DNA of 64,000 nucleotides from NCBI RefSeq assembly GCF_014696675.1, contig NZ_JACJQN010000019.1, positions 60,466-124,465 on the forward strand, read 5' to 3'. The DNA is from Phormidium tenue FACHB-1052. Its GTDB lineage: Bacteria > Cyanobacteriota > Cyanobacteriia > Phormidesmidales > Phormidesmidaceae. Position numbers and translations under genes: made by a program. The number at the start of each line of letters is the position of its first letter. Positions within the stretch are counted from its first letter, which is position 1. The notes beneath the pieces are model-generated. The model saw only the letters and a program-made list of their open reading frames with translations. It was not told where the DNA came from and ran no database searches. Positions 1-8,272 of this stretch are shown here, piece after piece.

Positions 1-195
1 TATCCGGTACTGAGGCACTCAGATTCTTCGTTTACCTTTAATCCCTGACTGGTTTGAGTATGAACTTAGGGACAGCCTTAATCTGAAGACAACCTCAATA
101 CTGGTCTGCTCGCTGCTTTGGCTACCCTATCCCCCCCCGGGGCATGTTATGTTAATAATGATTAATCAAACACTCATAATTACGTTGAGTCTACA
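1..195. other. Upstream intergenic stretch, no gene seen
   Basis: I see no open frame with coding character here. The stretch before the DUF3120 gene is A+T rich near 145-190 and would hold that gene's promoter, but no convincing -35/-10 pair can be named. A run of eight C residues followed by GGGG lies near 131-142. Confidence 0.4.
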
Positions 196-912
196 TTGAG
201 CCTTTCCTACAGTTCTGCTTCAGATAAAAAGACTTTGCCATGGCTGGCTCTAGTCCAGGGCTGGGTAGCACGGTCAGGCCTTCAACTTAAGGTCTTTGGG
301 GCAGCACTGAGCTTAGTGATTCTGCCGGTGTTTGTGCAGGCTCCCCTGGTGCGCTACTTTCCTTGGGTGAGCCTGGCAATTACTCCTCTGTGGTTGGTGC
401 TGGGGGCGTGGCTGATGCAGCGCTCTCGCTGGAGCCTCTGGGGCGACATGATTGTCGGCTTTGGATGGATTTGGCTAACGGGCTCGCTCTACTGGGGCTG
501 GTTTCGATGGGATCCGGTTGTTCACTTGCCGATTGAGGCTTTGGGTTTGCCGATCGCCCTAGTTTGCTTGTGTCAAGGTTGGGGCCGAGTGGGCAGCTAT
601 TTCTTCTTAGGGTCACTGCTGGGCACGGCGGTCACAGACTTGTACATCAACTGGATGCACTTGTTTCCTACCTGGCGGCAGCTAATGCTGACCAGCCCAG
701 ACGCGGCCCCTTTGGTGCTGCGGGCGGCTAGCGCTACCCTGCAAACGGATGTGGCAGCCTGCCGAGCCGTAATTTTGGTGTTGTTTTTGCTAGTGGCGAC
801 GGCGATCGCCCTCAGCACCTCCCGACAATTGGCTTGGTGGGCTTTTGGAGGGGCTGTGTTTAGCACGTTGGTGGTTGACGGTTTGTTTTTCCTGACAGCG
901 GCGCTCGCCTAG
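196..912 (+). CDS. DUF3120 family membrane protein
   Basis: This 238-residue protein is strongly hydrophobic, with about six predicted membrane segments (near residues 30-50, 55-75, 83-102, 115-150, 185-205 and 212-235). It matches from memory the cyanobacteria-restricted DUF3120 family in length and in its Trp-rich central part (GWIWLTGSLYWGWFRWDP). The function is unknown. The reading frame opens with TTG at 196; no ATG or GTG lies close by in frame, so the start is uncertain. It is followed by the cyclase gene on the same strand after 78 bp, with no terminator visible between them. Confidence 0.8.
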   Translation: MSLSYSSASDKKTLPWLALVQGWVARSGLQLKVFGAALSLVILPVFVQAPLVRYFPWVSLAITPLWLVLGAWLMQRSRWSLWGDMIVGFGWIWLTGSLYWGWFRWDPVVHLPIEALGLPIALVCLCQGWGRVGSYFFLGSLLGTAVTDLYINWMHLFPTWRQLMLTSPDAAPLVLRAASATLQTDVAACRAVILVLFLLVATAIALSTSRQLAWWAFGGAVFSTLVVDGLFFLTAALA

Positions 913-990
913 ATTAGGTACTAGGTTTGCATCTCTGGCATAATAGGGGCAGCTCAGGGATAGTTTGGGGTTATCTGCCGCGATCGCAGC

Positions 991-2028
991 TTGAGTTTTA
1001 GCGCAGTCGTGTTTTTGCCCTTTTATTGCCCTCATAGTACCGCTGTGACTTCATCTGGCCCCTACCTTGCGCTTAAAACCGGCTCCGGCGATCGCCAGCT
1101 TTCCTTGGCGGGTGCTAGCTATTGGACGGTAGGGCGGGGCGACGACAATAATTTTGTGCTGCCCGACCGCTGGATCTCACGCAACCACGCCATGCTTCAG
1201 AGTGCCGACAGCGGTCGGTTTTACCTCATCGACCTGGGCAGCCGCAACGGCACCTTTGTCAACGGGCGTCGGGTCAGCGTGCCCGTTATTCTCCACGATG
1301 GCGATCTGCTCACCTTTGGCCAGACCGAGCTGCGGTTTTTCTCACCTCAAGATGCAGCTGAGGCGTTAGACGCGCCCCTGGGTGGAGCCCACGGTCAGAA
1401 TGCCACCGCTACGGCGATGCTCCACGTGCGGCAGCTCATTTCGGTCATGGTGATCGACATTCGCGACTTCACCATACTGACCCGCCAAATGGATGAAAAA
1501 ATTCTTTCCGAGGCCATTGGCACCTGGTTTCGCCGCGCCGGAGAAATTATTGGTCAATACGGCAGCTGGGTCGATAAATATATCGGCGATGCTGTAATGA
1601 CGGTTTGGATCCATGGCCCCGAAGGAGCCGACCAAGCCAGTATGATCAAGATTTTGCAGGCCGTCAGCACCCTGGCCGAGATGACAAGCCAGCTCCACGA
1701 GCAGTTTCCACTGCCGTTCCCCCTGCGTATTGGGGCCGGCATCAACACGGGCTACGCCATGGTTGGCAACACCGGCAGCGGCGATCGCCCCGACTACACC
1801 GCCCTAGGTGACACCGTCAACGCGGCCTTTCGCCTAGAGTCTGCAACCAAGCCCCTGGGTCTAGATATTGCCATTGGCGAAACCACCTATCAATACCTGC
1901 AAAAGTCCGGGGTAGATGACCCCTGCTTCAAGTGCTTCACGGTTGAGATGAAAGGCTACGAAGAACCCATCGCCACCCGGGCTGGCACCTTTGTCGATTT
2001 GAACCAGTTTTTAGCTAAATACTCTTGA
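991..2028 (+). CDS. FHA domain-class III adenylate/guanylate cyclase
   Basis: The protein makes a cyclic nucleotide (cAMP or cGMP) from ATP or GTP and has an N-terminal phosphothreonine-binding module. An FHA domain covers about residues 25-110 (GRGDDNNFVLPD, then ISRNHAML and DLGSRNGTFVNGR). The catalytic domain covers about 140-330. Both metal-binding aspartates are visible, in VIDIRDF (about D156) and YIGDAV (about D200), with the substrate-binding Lys just before the second and the transition-state Asn/Arg in GDTVNAAFRLES, so it should be active as a homodimer. No membrane segment is seen, so it is probably cytosolic. The frame opens with TTG at 991; an in-frame GTG at 1045, just before the FHA domain, is an equally good start and removes 18 poorly conserved residues. 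FHA-cyclase fusions occur in cyanobacteria; the signal sensed is not known. Confidence 0.88.
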   Translation: MSFSAVVFLPFYCPHSTAVTSSGPYLALKTGSGDRQLSLAGASYWTVGRGDDNNFVLPDRWISRNHAMLQSADSGRFYLIDLGSRNGTFVNGRRVSVPVILHDGDLLTFGQTELRFFSPQDAAEALDAPLGGAHGQNATATAMLHVRQLISVMVIDIRDFTILTRQMDEKILSEAIGTWFRRAGEIIGQYGSWVDKYIGDAVMTVWIHGPEGADQASMIKILQAVSTLAEMTSQLHEQFPLPFPLRIGAGINTGYAMVGNTGSGDRPDYTALGDTVNAAFRLESATKPLGLDIAIGETTYQYLQKSGVDDPCFKCFTVEMKGYEEPIATRAGTFVDLNQFLAKYS

Positions 2029-2345
2029 CTCCCCGCTCACTGGCTCGTCTCACGCACCGCACGAGGCAAAGCCGGGCGATCGGCGCTCTAAGCTGGGACT
2101 TATGCCAAGGCCACCTACAATCATCGGTGCTCGATCAGAGGGGGAGTAAGCAGACCCTCCGAGTTTTCAACGTGCCTTGGCCACGAATCGCGGGCTACGA
2201 CAACCCATCCAGTTGTATCCCTGCTCTGCCAATATGCGCTTACTCTGATCGCATCAAAATTGATGTTGGCGATCTTGGCGGGCTGTGAAATAATAGAAGG
2301 CTGTGTCTTCATTTTTCTGCCCGCCCTATTTTCAGGTAAACAGTC
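2029..2345. other. Intergenic, probable rpmG promoter/leader
   Basis: The 317 bp between the cyclase and rpmG contain no convincing gene. One open frame (2025-2288) lacks a ribosome binding site and protein-like composition. The last 100 bases become A+T rich and probably carry the promoter and leader of the L33-S18 operon. Confidence 0.4.
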
Positions 2346-2534
2346 ATGGCTAAAGGCGTCCGCCTCGTCATAACCCTAGAGTGTACCGAATGTCGAACCA
2401 ACCCCGACAAGCGCTCTAACGGTGTATCTCGCTACACCACCCAAAAAAACCGTCGTAACACGACCAACCGCATCGAACTCAAAAAGTTCTGCACCCACTG
2501 CAACAAGCACACCATCCACAAAGAAATCAAGTAA
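2346..2534 (+). CDS. rpmG: 50S ribosomal protein L33
   Basis: A 62-residue basic protein of the large ribosomal subunit. It shows the L33 pattern: a first zinc-knuckle pair in LECTECRTN and a second in [11 protein letters not shown], with the block [10 protein letters not shown] between them. This is the Cys-containing, zinc-binding type, slightly longer than the usual 50-55 residues, as is common in cyanobacteria. It is followed after 9 bp by rpsR, the conserved cyanobacterial and plastid pairing, so the two are co-transcribed. Confidence 0.97.
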   Translation: MAKGVRLVITLECTECRTNPDKRSNGVSRYTTQKNRRNTTNRIELKKFCTHCNKHTIHKEIK

Positions 2535-2543
2535 TTAGCACCC

Positions 2544-2759
2544 ATGGCCTATTTTCGTCGTCGAGTATCTCCAATCAAGCCCGAAGACCCGATCGACTAC
2601 AAAGATGTCGATCTGCTTCGTAAGTTCATCACCGAGCGCGGCAAAATTTTGCCCCGCCGCATCACTGGCTTGACCGCTAAACAACAGCGGGCACTCACCA
2701 CTGCCATCAAGCGGGCGCGGATTATCGCCCTGCTACCCTATGTGAATGGGGAAGGCTAG
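2544..2759 (+). CDS. rpsR: 30S ribosomal protein S18
   Basis: A 71-residue protein of the small subunit that sits on the platform next to S6. Typical features are the stretch [20 protein letters not shown] and the core [22 protein letters not shown]. The length is usual for cyanobacteria. It lies 9 bp after rpmG. The stop codon TAG falls inside the first unit of a GGCTA tandem repeat that leads into the exoribonuclease gene. Confidence 0.97.
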   Translation: MAYFRRRVSPIKPEDPIDYKDVDLLRKFITERGKILPRRITGLTAKQQRALTTAIKRARIIALLPYVNGEG

Positions 2760-2773
2760 GCTAGGCTAGGCTA
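2754..2773. repeat. GGCTA x4 tandem repeat at the end of rpsR
   Basis: Four perfect tandem copies of GGCTA. The first copy includes the last codon and stop codon of rpsR. Slippage here would not change S18 but would alter the spacing to the TTG start of the next gene. Confidence 0.85.
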
Positions 2774-2799
2774 GGGATGATGATCGCTAGGGTGTTGGC

Positions 2800-4842
2800 T
2801 TGGTTGATAAAGGAACGCTAGTCGAATTTAAGCACCAGGGGCAGCCCCGTCTAGGGGTTGTCGATCGCCCTGAGGGCAAAAAAAACTGGGTGGTCATCGA
2901 CGAGCGGGGTCAAGCCTACACCCTGCATCCCCGCGATCTCACCTATGAGGTCAGCGGCAATACTTACAAACCCACCGACATTGCCCCCTTCGCAGCGGAG
3001 GCTGGATCATATATCGATCCGTCCAGCCTAGAGATTGCTTGGGAGTTTTTTGCAGAAGCCGGTGAGTCTGCCGATCCGGCCACTTTGGCAGAGCTTCTGT
3101 TTTCTGACCAAAGTCCCACGTTTTGTTACGCGGCCCATCGGCTGTTGGTAGAGGACAAGATTTTCTTTAAGCAGAAGGGCGATCGCTACGAACCTCGCCC
3201 TGCTGCCCAAGTTGACGAACTGCGGCTACAGCTCGAGCGCGAAGCCCAGCGCCAGCACGAGTGGGAATCATTTATCACCAAGGCCCGTCAGGCCATGGCA
3301 GGGGAAACCGTGGGGTGGGAGAAGAGCGATCGCCCCCGCCTCGAAATCCTTGAGCGCCTGGCGCTGTTAGGTGACGAGTCGAGCCAGCGCCCCCAGGCCG
3401 TAGAAATTCTTAATGCTCTGGGTATTAACCCGACAGCGGCGGGTGCATTTGATACTCTAGTGGCACTGGGACTCTGGAGCGTCCACGAAAACCTGGCCCT
3501 CAGGCGCAGCCAAATTCCCGGTCACTTTTCTGAGGAAACCCTTACCATGGCGCAGCAGCGTCTTCAGTCTCCGCCGCCTGACCCCGACGCCCACCGGATA
3601 GACCTCACCCACCTCAAGGCCTACACCGTAGACGACGCCAGCACTCAAGAAATCGACGACGGCCTGAGCTTAGAGACGCTGGATGACGGCACCCAACGCC
3701 TGTGGATTCATATTGCCGACCCCACCCGCTGGCTCATGCCCGGCGATGATTTAGATCTGGAGGCCCGTCGCCGCTGCACGACCATTTATCTGCCCACCGG
3801 GATGATTCCCATGTTCCCCATGGAGCTGGCAACCGGGGCTATGAGCCTAATTCAGGGGCAAACCTGCTGTGCCCTCAGCTTTGGCATCACCCTCACAGCC
3901 AATGGCGATATTCACGATTATCAAATTCACCCCACCCTGATTCGGCCTACCTACCGCCTCACCTACGACGACGTTGACGAGATGCTGGAGCTGGGCATTA
4001 CTGCCGAGCCCGAGCTGCAAGGGCTAGCCCATTGGGCCAAGGTGCGGGGCCAGTGGCGGCTCACCCAGGGGGCAATCAGTATCAATATGCCTGAGTCGAG
4101 CATCAAGGTGTCTGAGGCCGAAGACGACATTGTCATCGAAGTTCTCAACGACTCTACGGCCCGGCAGATGGTAGCCGAAATGATGATCTTGGCGGGAGAA
4201 GTGGCCGCTCGCTACGGGCAAACCCACGCCCTGGCCATTCCCTTTCGCAGCCAGCCCCAGCCTGAGCTGCCTTCAGATGAAGAACTCATTCAGCTGCCCA
4301 CAGGTTGGGTGCGCGACTCGGCCATTCGCCGCTGTATGACTCGCAGCGAAGTCGGCATCACCCCCAGCCGCCATGCCACCCTAGGGCTAGAGAGCTACAG
4401 TCAGGTCACGTCCCCCATTCGGCGCTATCTCGACTTAGTCACCCACTTTCAGCTCAAAGCCCACCTGCGGGGCGAGCCGCTGCCCTTTTCTTCCACAGAG
4501 GTGACCGAGTTGGCCATTGGCGCTAGCTCTGCCGCCTACGAAGCCACCCTGGTTGAGCGCCAGACCAAACGCTACTGGGCCTTAGAATACCTGCGTCGTC
4601 ACCAAGACCAACCCTGGGATGTGATGCTGCTGCGCTGGCTGCGGGAAGACGAAGGATTGGGGCTAATTATGGTAGAAGATCTAGGCTTGGAGTTGGCCAT
4701 GCGCTTCAATCGAGCCGTTGCCCTAGGGGAACAGTTTCAGGTGCGGGTCAGCCATGCCAGCCCTCGCCAGGATGTGATTCGCTTTGAAGAGGTCGCCCCC
4801 GAGAGTGAAGCCGCCGCCGCTTCAGCCATGACGGCGAGCTGA
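2800..4842 (+). CDS. RNase II/R family 3'-5' exoribonuclease
   Basis: A 680-residue processive hydrolytic 3'-5' exoribonuclease of the RNB family. A small SH3/cold-shock-like N-terminal part (residues 1-60) precedes the RNB domain (about 265-590). The catalytic acidic cluster is visible in TVDDASTQEIDDGLSLE, followed by LWIHIADPTRW. The block SYSQVTSPIRRYLDLVTHFQL is the signature near the C-terminal end of the domain. A short S1-like tail follows. The start is TTG at 2800; no in-frame ATG or GTG lies near, so the true start may differ by some codons. It lies 40 bp after rpsR and is probably in the same operon. Synechocystis has two members of this family (an RNase II/R and the zam product); I cannot decide which this is. 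Confidence 0.9.
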   Translation: MVDKGTLVEFKHQGQPRLGVVDRPEGKKNWVVIDERGQAYTLHPRDLTYEVSGNTYKPTDIAPFAAEAGSYIDPSSLEIAWEFFAEAGESADPATLAELLFSDQSPTFCYAAHRLLVEDKIFFKQKGDRYEPRPAAQVDELRLQLEREAQRQHEWESFITKARQAMAGETVGWEKSDRPRLEILERLALLGDESSQRPQAVEILNALGINPTAAGAFDTLVALGLWSVHENLALRRSQIPGHFSEETLTMAQQRLQSPPPDPDAHRIDLTHLKAYTVDDASTQEIDDGLSLETLDDGTQRLWIHIADPTRWLMPGDDLDLEARRRCTTIYLPTGMIPMFPMELATGAMSLIQGQTCCALSFGITLTANGDIHDYQIHPTLIRPTYRLTYDDVDEMLELGITAEPELQGLAHWAKVRGQWRLTQGAISINMPESSIKVSEAEDDIVIEVLNDSTARQMVAEMMILAGEVAARYGQTHALAIPFRSQPQPELPSDEELIQLPTGWVRDSAIRRCMTRSEVGITPSRHATLGLESYSQVTSPIRRYLDLVTHFQLKAHLRGEPLPFSSTEVTELAIGASSAAYEATLVERQTKRYWALEYLRRHQDQPWDVMLLRWLREDEGLGLIMVEDLGLELAMRFNRAVALGEQFQVRVSHASPRQDVIRFEEVAPESEAAAASAMTAS

Positions 4843-4973
4843 GGGCTGTTTCAGAGTTGCTTGATATAATTGCAGAAGCGCTTCTCTGCCCATAGGCGCT
4901 CTTGGCCGTAGTGCCCTGCCCTAACCGAACGTACATTTCGCCTAGGGCTACCCCCTTACCGCCAGGAAATTGC

Positions 4974-6443
4974 TCACGTAGGCGGGGAGTCGGCGATCGC
5001 CCCATCACTCCCATCGCCGAGCAGCCGCAGCTGTGCCGCTTCCCGCCGGTAGACAAAGGTCACCACGGCGGCCAACCCACAGAGCAAGGCCAACAACACC
5101 AGTGTTAATGCCAACCCTAGAGCCTGCTGTAAAACCGGCAGCCCAAAGGTGCCTAACACTGCCCCAGCTTTAGCTATGGCCGCAGATAACCCAGCCCCAC
5201 TGGCTCGAATCGCAGCCGGAAACACCGCCCCTGAAAGTAGAAAGGTCGTGGCATTGGGGCCGGCATTCATCAAGAGATTAAACAGCAGAAAGCCGCCAAA
5301 AATCAGCCCCATCGCCGCACGGCTCTCGGCTGGCAGCCCCGTTGAGGCCGCCAGCAGCCCCAGCCCCAGGGCCATGCCTAAAAACCCAACGATTTGCAGC
5401 ACAATCGGCCCTAGCCGCTTGACCAGCAGCACCGCTAGCAAAAAGCCGAGAATTAAAAAGATATCGACCAGCGCCGAGCCTTTGGCCGAGGCCATGGTCT
5501 GCGCCACTAGGTTAGACGAGCCGCCAAAGACCAAAACACCCAAAATAACCGGGGTAAAAATGCCCACGCCGTAGGTGGCAATATCTTGCAAAAACCAAGG
5601 CACCGAAGCCAGCAGCGTTTGGCGACGGTAGGTGGGCACAAACAGGTCTCGATAGCGGAGCTGGGGCTGGTCGTCTGGTGCAAAGATCGGCCCTTCAGGG
5701 CCATCGGGCTTTAGGGTCATAGGCTCTTCCAGCAACTCAGAGGCCATCGCAGACGCCGCTTCATAATCGCCTTGGGACAACAAATAAGCTGGGCTTTCCA
5801 AAGAAACTGCCAGGCGCGCTAGAGCTACTCCTAGTGCTAGCACTACTCCTACCCCCAGCATCCAGCGCCAGGCATAGTGAATAGCCATCTGCTCGTCACC
5901 TGGATAGCCCACAGAGAATCCATACAGGATGGCGATGCCCACTAGCGCCCCCAACAGCGCGCCTACCGCCTGAAACGAGAACGCTCCAATTACGAGCTGG
6001 TCGCGGTGGCGCGTGGGCACGTTTTCAACAATGTAGGCCACGCTGATAGGATAGTCGGCCCCGATCGCCACCCCAACCAATACCCGAAAGACCAGTAGCG
6101 AAGCCAGGTTCCAGGCCAGGGCGGTGCCAGCGGTAGCCACGACAAAAAGAATGACATCGGCAATCAGCATGGGCTGACGACCCAGTTTATCGGTGAGCGG
6201 CCCGAGGAACAATGAGCCCAGCAGTGACCCAGCCACCGCCGCCGCCGCCACGGCCCCAACTGCCGCTGGCCCCAGCCCTAAGTCACGCTGCAAAAACGGC
6301 AGGGCAACCCCAATGATAAAAAAGTCAAACCCGTCTAGGGCGATCAGGCTGGCGGCCAGCAGCCACAGCCGCACCATTGGGCGCGTGATAGCAGATTGAT
6401 CGAGACGCTGCTGAAAGGCAACCGGCAGGGTAGTTGGGGACAT
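4974..6443 (-). CDS. MFS transporter, sugar-porter type
   Basis: A 489-residue inner-membrane transporter of the major facilitator superfamily with about 12 predicted helices. The family signature between helices 2 and 3 is present (FLGPLTDKLGRQPML), as is the sugar/acid-porter pattern after helix 6. The long central loop (about residues 225-275) is hydrophilic and Asp/Pro rich. Similar proteins carry sugars, aromatic acids or other organic acids; the substrate cannot be read from sequence. It converges with the exoribonuclease gene, leaving 131 bp, and is transcribed away from the glutaredoxin gene's 3' side. Confidence 0.88.
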   Translation of the reverse strand: MSPTTLPVAFQQRLDQSAITRPMVRLWLLAASLIALDGFDFFIIGVALPFLQRDLGLGPAAVGAVAAAAVAGSLLGSLFLGPLTDKLGRQPMLIADVILFVVATAGTALAWNLASLLVFRVLVGVAIGADYPISVAYIVENVPTRHRDQLVIGAFSFQAVGALLGALVGIAILYGFSVGYPGDEQMAIHYAWRWMLGVGVVLALGVALARLAVSLESPAYLLSQGDYEAASAMASELLEEPMTLKPDGPEGPIFAPDDQPQLRYRDLFVPTYRRQTLLASVPWFLQDIATYGVGIFTPVILGVLVFGGSSNLVAQTMASAKGSALVDIFLILGFLLAVLLVKRLGPIVLQIVGFLGMALGLGLLAASTGLPAESRAAMGLIFGGFLLFNLLMNAGPNATTFLLSGAVFPAAIRASGAGLSAAIAKAGAVLGTFGLPVLQQALGLALTLVLLALLCGLAAVVTFVYRREAAQLRLLGDGSDGAIADSPPT

Positions 6444-6650
6444 GACTAGATGCGAGGGTCTGACTTCACCCTAGCAATCCTAAGGGATCGATAAGTGGCT
6501 GCCACAGATGTGAGGATGCAGTCGAGGCTCAATATTCCAGAGATTTACGCCTGCTACCTCGGCAGAACCGCCCATGGGGACAGCCCCGATCTCGATCGCA
6601 GCTCTCTACACCGCCTGAGCCTTGGGCATGCCTAGTCTGTCTGCTAGATC

Positions 6651-6697
6651 AACAACTCCGCTCAACCTCTAATGAACGAGAGTTAAGCGGAGCTGTT
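6651..6697 (-). terminator. Gene-end hairpin after grxD, no U-tract
   Basis: On the minus strand, 21 nt after the glutaredoxin stop, arms of about 19 nt (6679-6697 and 6651-6669) pair almost completely if two G-U wobbles are allowed, around a loop of about 10 nt. The wobbles favour an RNA on the minus strand. No U-run follows, so it may mark a processed or stabilised 3' end rather than a classical intrinsic terminator. Confidence 0.55.
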
Positions 6698-6717
6698 CAC
6701 GAAGCTAGACCTATGCC

Positions 6718-7041
6718 CTAGGAAGCCAGGGCGATCTCAACCATCTCCTGGAGCTTGCCGTTTTGGTACAGCTCAATGAGAATGTCAGAACCACCGACAA
6801 ACTCGCCATTGATATAGACCTGGGGAATGGTGGGCCAGTTGGAATATTCTTTGATGCCCTGACGAATGTCTGGGTCAGCCAGCACATCGACGGTCTCAAA
6901 GGGAGCGCCCAGCACGTTGAGAATTTGCACAACGTTGTTGGAGAAGCCACACTGGGGCATGAGCTTGTTGCCCTTCATGAACACCATGATGGTGTTGTTT
7001 TGAACCAGCTGATCGAGTCTTTCTTTAGTTGCCGCATCCAT
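6718..7041 (-). CDS. grxD: Monothiol glutaredoxin, CGFS type (Grx4/GrxD)
   Basis: A 107-residue thioredoxin-fold protein that binds and hands over [2Fe-2S] clusters, usually with BolA. The single active-site cysteine lies in the CGFS motif (about C31), and the glutathione-binding segments [18 protein letters not shown] and [13 protein letters not shown] are intact. The length is typical. The bolA-like gene lies 55 bp upstream on the same strand, which fits the known Grx4-BolA complex in iron-sulfur and iron homeostasis. It is cytosolic. Confidence 0.95.
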   Translation of the reverse strand: MDAATKERLDQLVQNNTIMVFMKGNKLMPQCGFSNNVVQILNVLGAPFETVDVLADPDIRQGIKEYSNWPTIPQVYINGEFVGGSDILIELYQNGKLQEMVEIALAS

Positions 7042-7096
7042 AGCGTCGATACCCTTGCAGAACGAAATAAACGGTTAAAGCAAAGCGATGCCCAGG

Positions 7097-7351
7097 CTAG
7101 GCGCTTTGAGCGGCCCAATCTTCTGGGGTATAGGTTTTTAAGGCTAACGCATGGATAGCCTCGGAAGACATGGCCTCGCGCACCGCTCCGTAGACTAGCT
7201 GATGCTGCTGTACCAGGCTGCGCCCGGCAAACTGTGACGAAACCACAACCACCTGGTAATGGTCACCGCCGCCGGTTAAATCTTGCACCTGCACATCGGC
7301 GTCGGGAAGGCCAGCCTTGATCATGGTGCTAACCTGGTCGGGAGTAATCAT
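7097..7351 (-). CDS. BolA family protein
   Basis: An 84-residue BolA/IbaG-type protein. The conserved elements are the segment [20 protein letters not shown], then [12 protein letters not shown] and the end [16 protein letters not shown] choose ATG at 7351 because AAGGAA lies about nine bases upstream and the product then has the usual BolA length; a longer frame to 7405 adds 18 unconserved residues. It forms an operon with the CGFS glutaredoxin just downstream, the standard partner with which BolA shares a [2Fe-2S] cluster. Confidence 0.93.
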   Translation of the reverse strand: MITPDQVSTMIKAGLPDADVQVQDLTGGGDHYQVVVVSSQFAGRSLVQQHQLVYGAVREAMSSEAIHALALKTYTPEDWAAQSA

Positions 7352-7487
7352 GAACAGTTTCCTTGTGGGATGGGTAGCCGGGGTACTCAAATCCCCTAAG
7401 ACCATATTGCCAGTTGCAACCCCCAGTCGCTAACCCAGGGGCATTGAATCTAGCTATAGCTGACTGAGAAAACAGAGGGGCGATCGC

Positions 7488-8075
7488 CTATTCGGTCGGC
7501 TCGGCAGGTTCGGCGGGGGTGGTAGCAGCCCGACCATTGTAGGGTTGATCGACAAAGCCGAGTTCAAATAGCTGTTGATAGGCCCGCTGGCCCAGATCGC
7601 GAGTGGGCTGCTGGCTGCGCAGAATCTCCATCAGCAGGGGCACTGCCTCACTGGCCTGATTTTGCGAACGATAGACCAGCGCTAGCTGATAGGTAGCCTG
7701 ATCGCGCAGCTGAGCGGTTTCGAGCGCCTTTTCTCGGTTGCTGCGATTGATCTGGGTGTCAACCCCGACAAACATCTGCGCCAGCTCTTGGTAGTAGGTC
7801 GAGATCTGATTGAAACTATCCCTCGCCGCCTCAAGTTTTTCTTCGGCTAGGGGGTAGTTTTGGTCGGCGATCGCGGCGCTGGCCTCGGTCATTAGCTGCT
7901 GCCCTGAAGCAATGCTGAGAGAGCTGCTGGCCTGGTTTAGCGGTCGCGCTGGGTCAGAGCCACTAGCCTCCTGGGCCAGGGCCACCCCAGATCCCCCCGC
8001 AACCAGGGCGATGGACAGGGCAGCGGCGGCACAACCGCCCCAAGACTGACGCAGAAAACGAGTGAAAACGACCAT
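7488..8075 (-). CDS. Secreted or lipid-side TPR-like protein, function unknown
   Basis: A 195-residue protein with a likely Sec signal peptide (MVVFTRFLRQSW, a hydrophobic stretch to about residue 32, cleavage near ALAQ-EA). The mature part is helical with TPR-like spacing of small and aromatic residues (about 50-160) and ends in a Pro/Glu-rich tail (TTPAEPAEPTE). ATG at 8075 is preferred over the longer frame to 8132 because it puts a charged n-region right before the signal helix. I do not recognise a named family; similar small periplasmic proteins are found in cyanobacteria. It is transcribed divergently from prcA. Confidence 0.7.
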   Translation of the reverse strand: MVVFTRFLRQSWGGCAAAALSIALVAGGSGVALAQEASGSDPARPLNQASSSLSIASGQQLMTEASAAIADQNYPLAEEKLEAARDSFNQISTYYQELAQMFVGVDTQINRSNREKALETAQLRDQATYQLALVYRSQNQASEAVPLLMEILRSQQPTRDLGQRAYQQLFELGFVDQPYNGRAATTPAEPAEPTE

Positions 8076-8272
8076 AGAGTAAAACGTAGTGAGGGACAAC
8101 GAGCAGGGCGAGGCAACTGAACAGAAAAACACTGAGGTATCTTATCATCTCGGTATGGCGCAGTACCGATCTTTGGCCCAGCCAGGCAACTGTCCTAGGG
8201 CTAGGAATAATGCCATAGCCAGGTCACAGACTGCTCTAGCGATCAAAAGTTCCCGTCGGAGCCCATTACTCG

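Noticed and set aside
2025..2288. 87-codon plus-strand frame after the cyclase gene
   Set aside because: TTG start, no binding site, no protein-like pattern, overlaps the upstream stop region.
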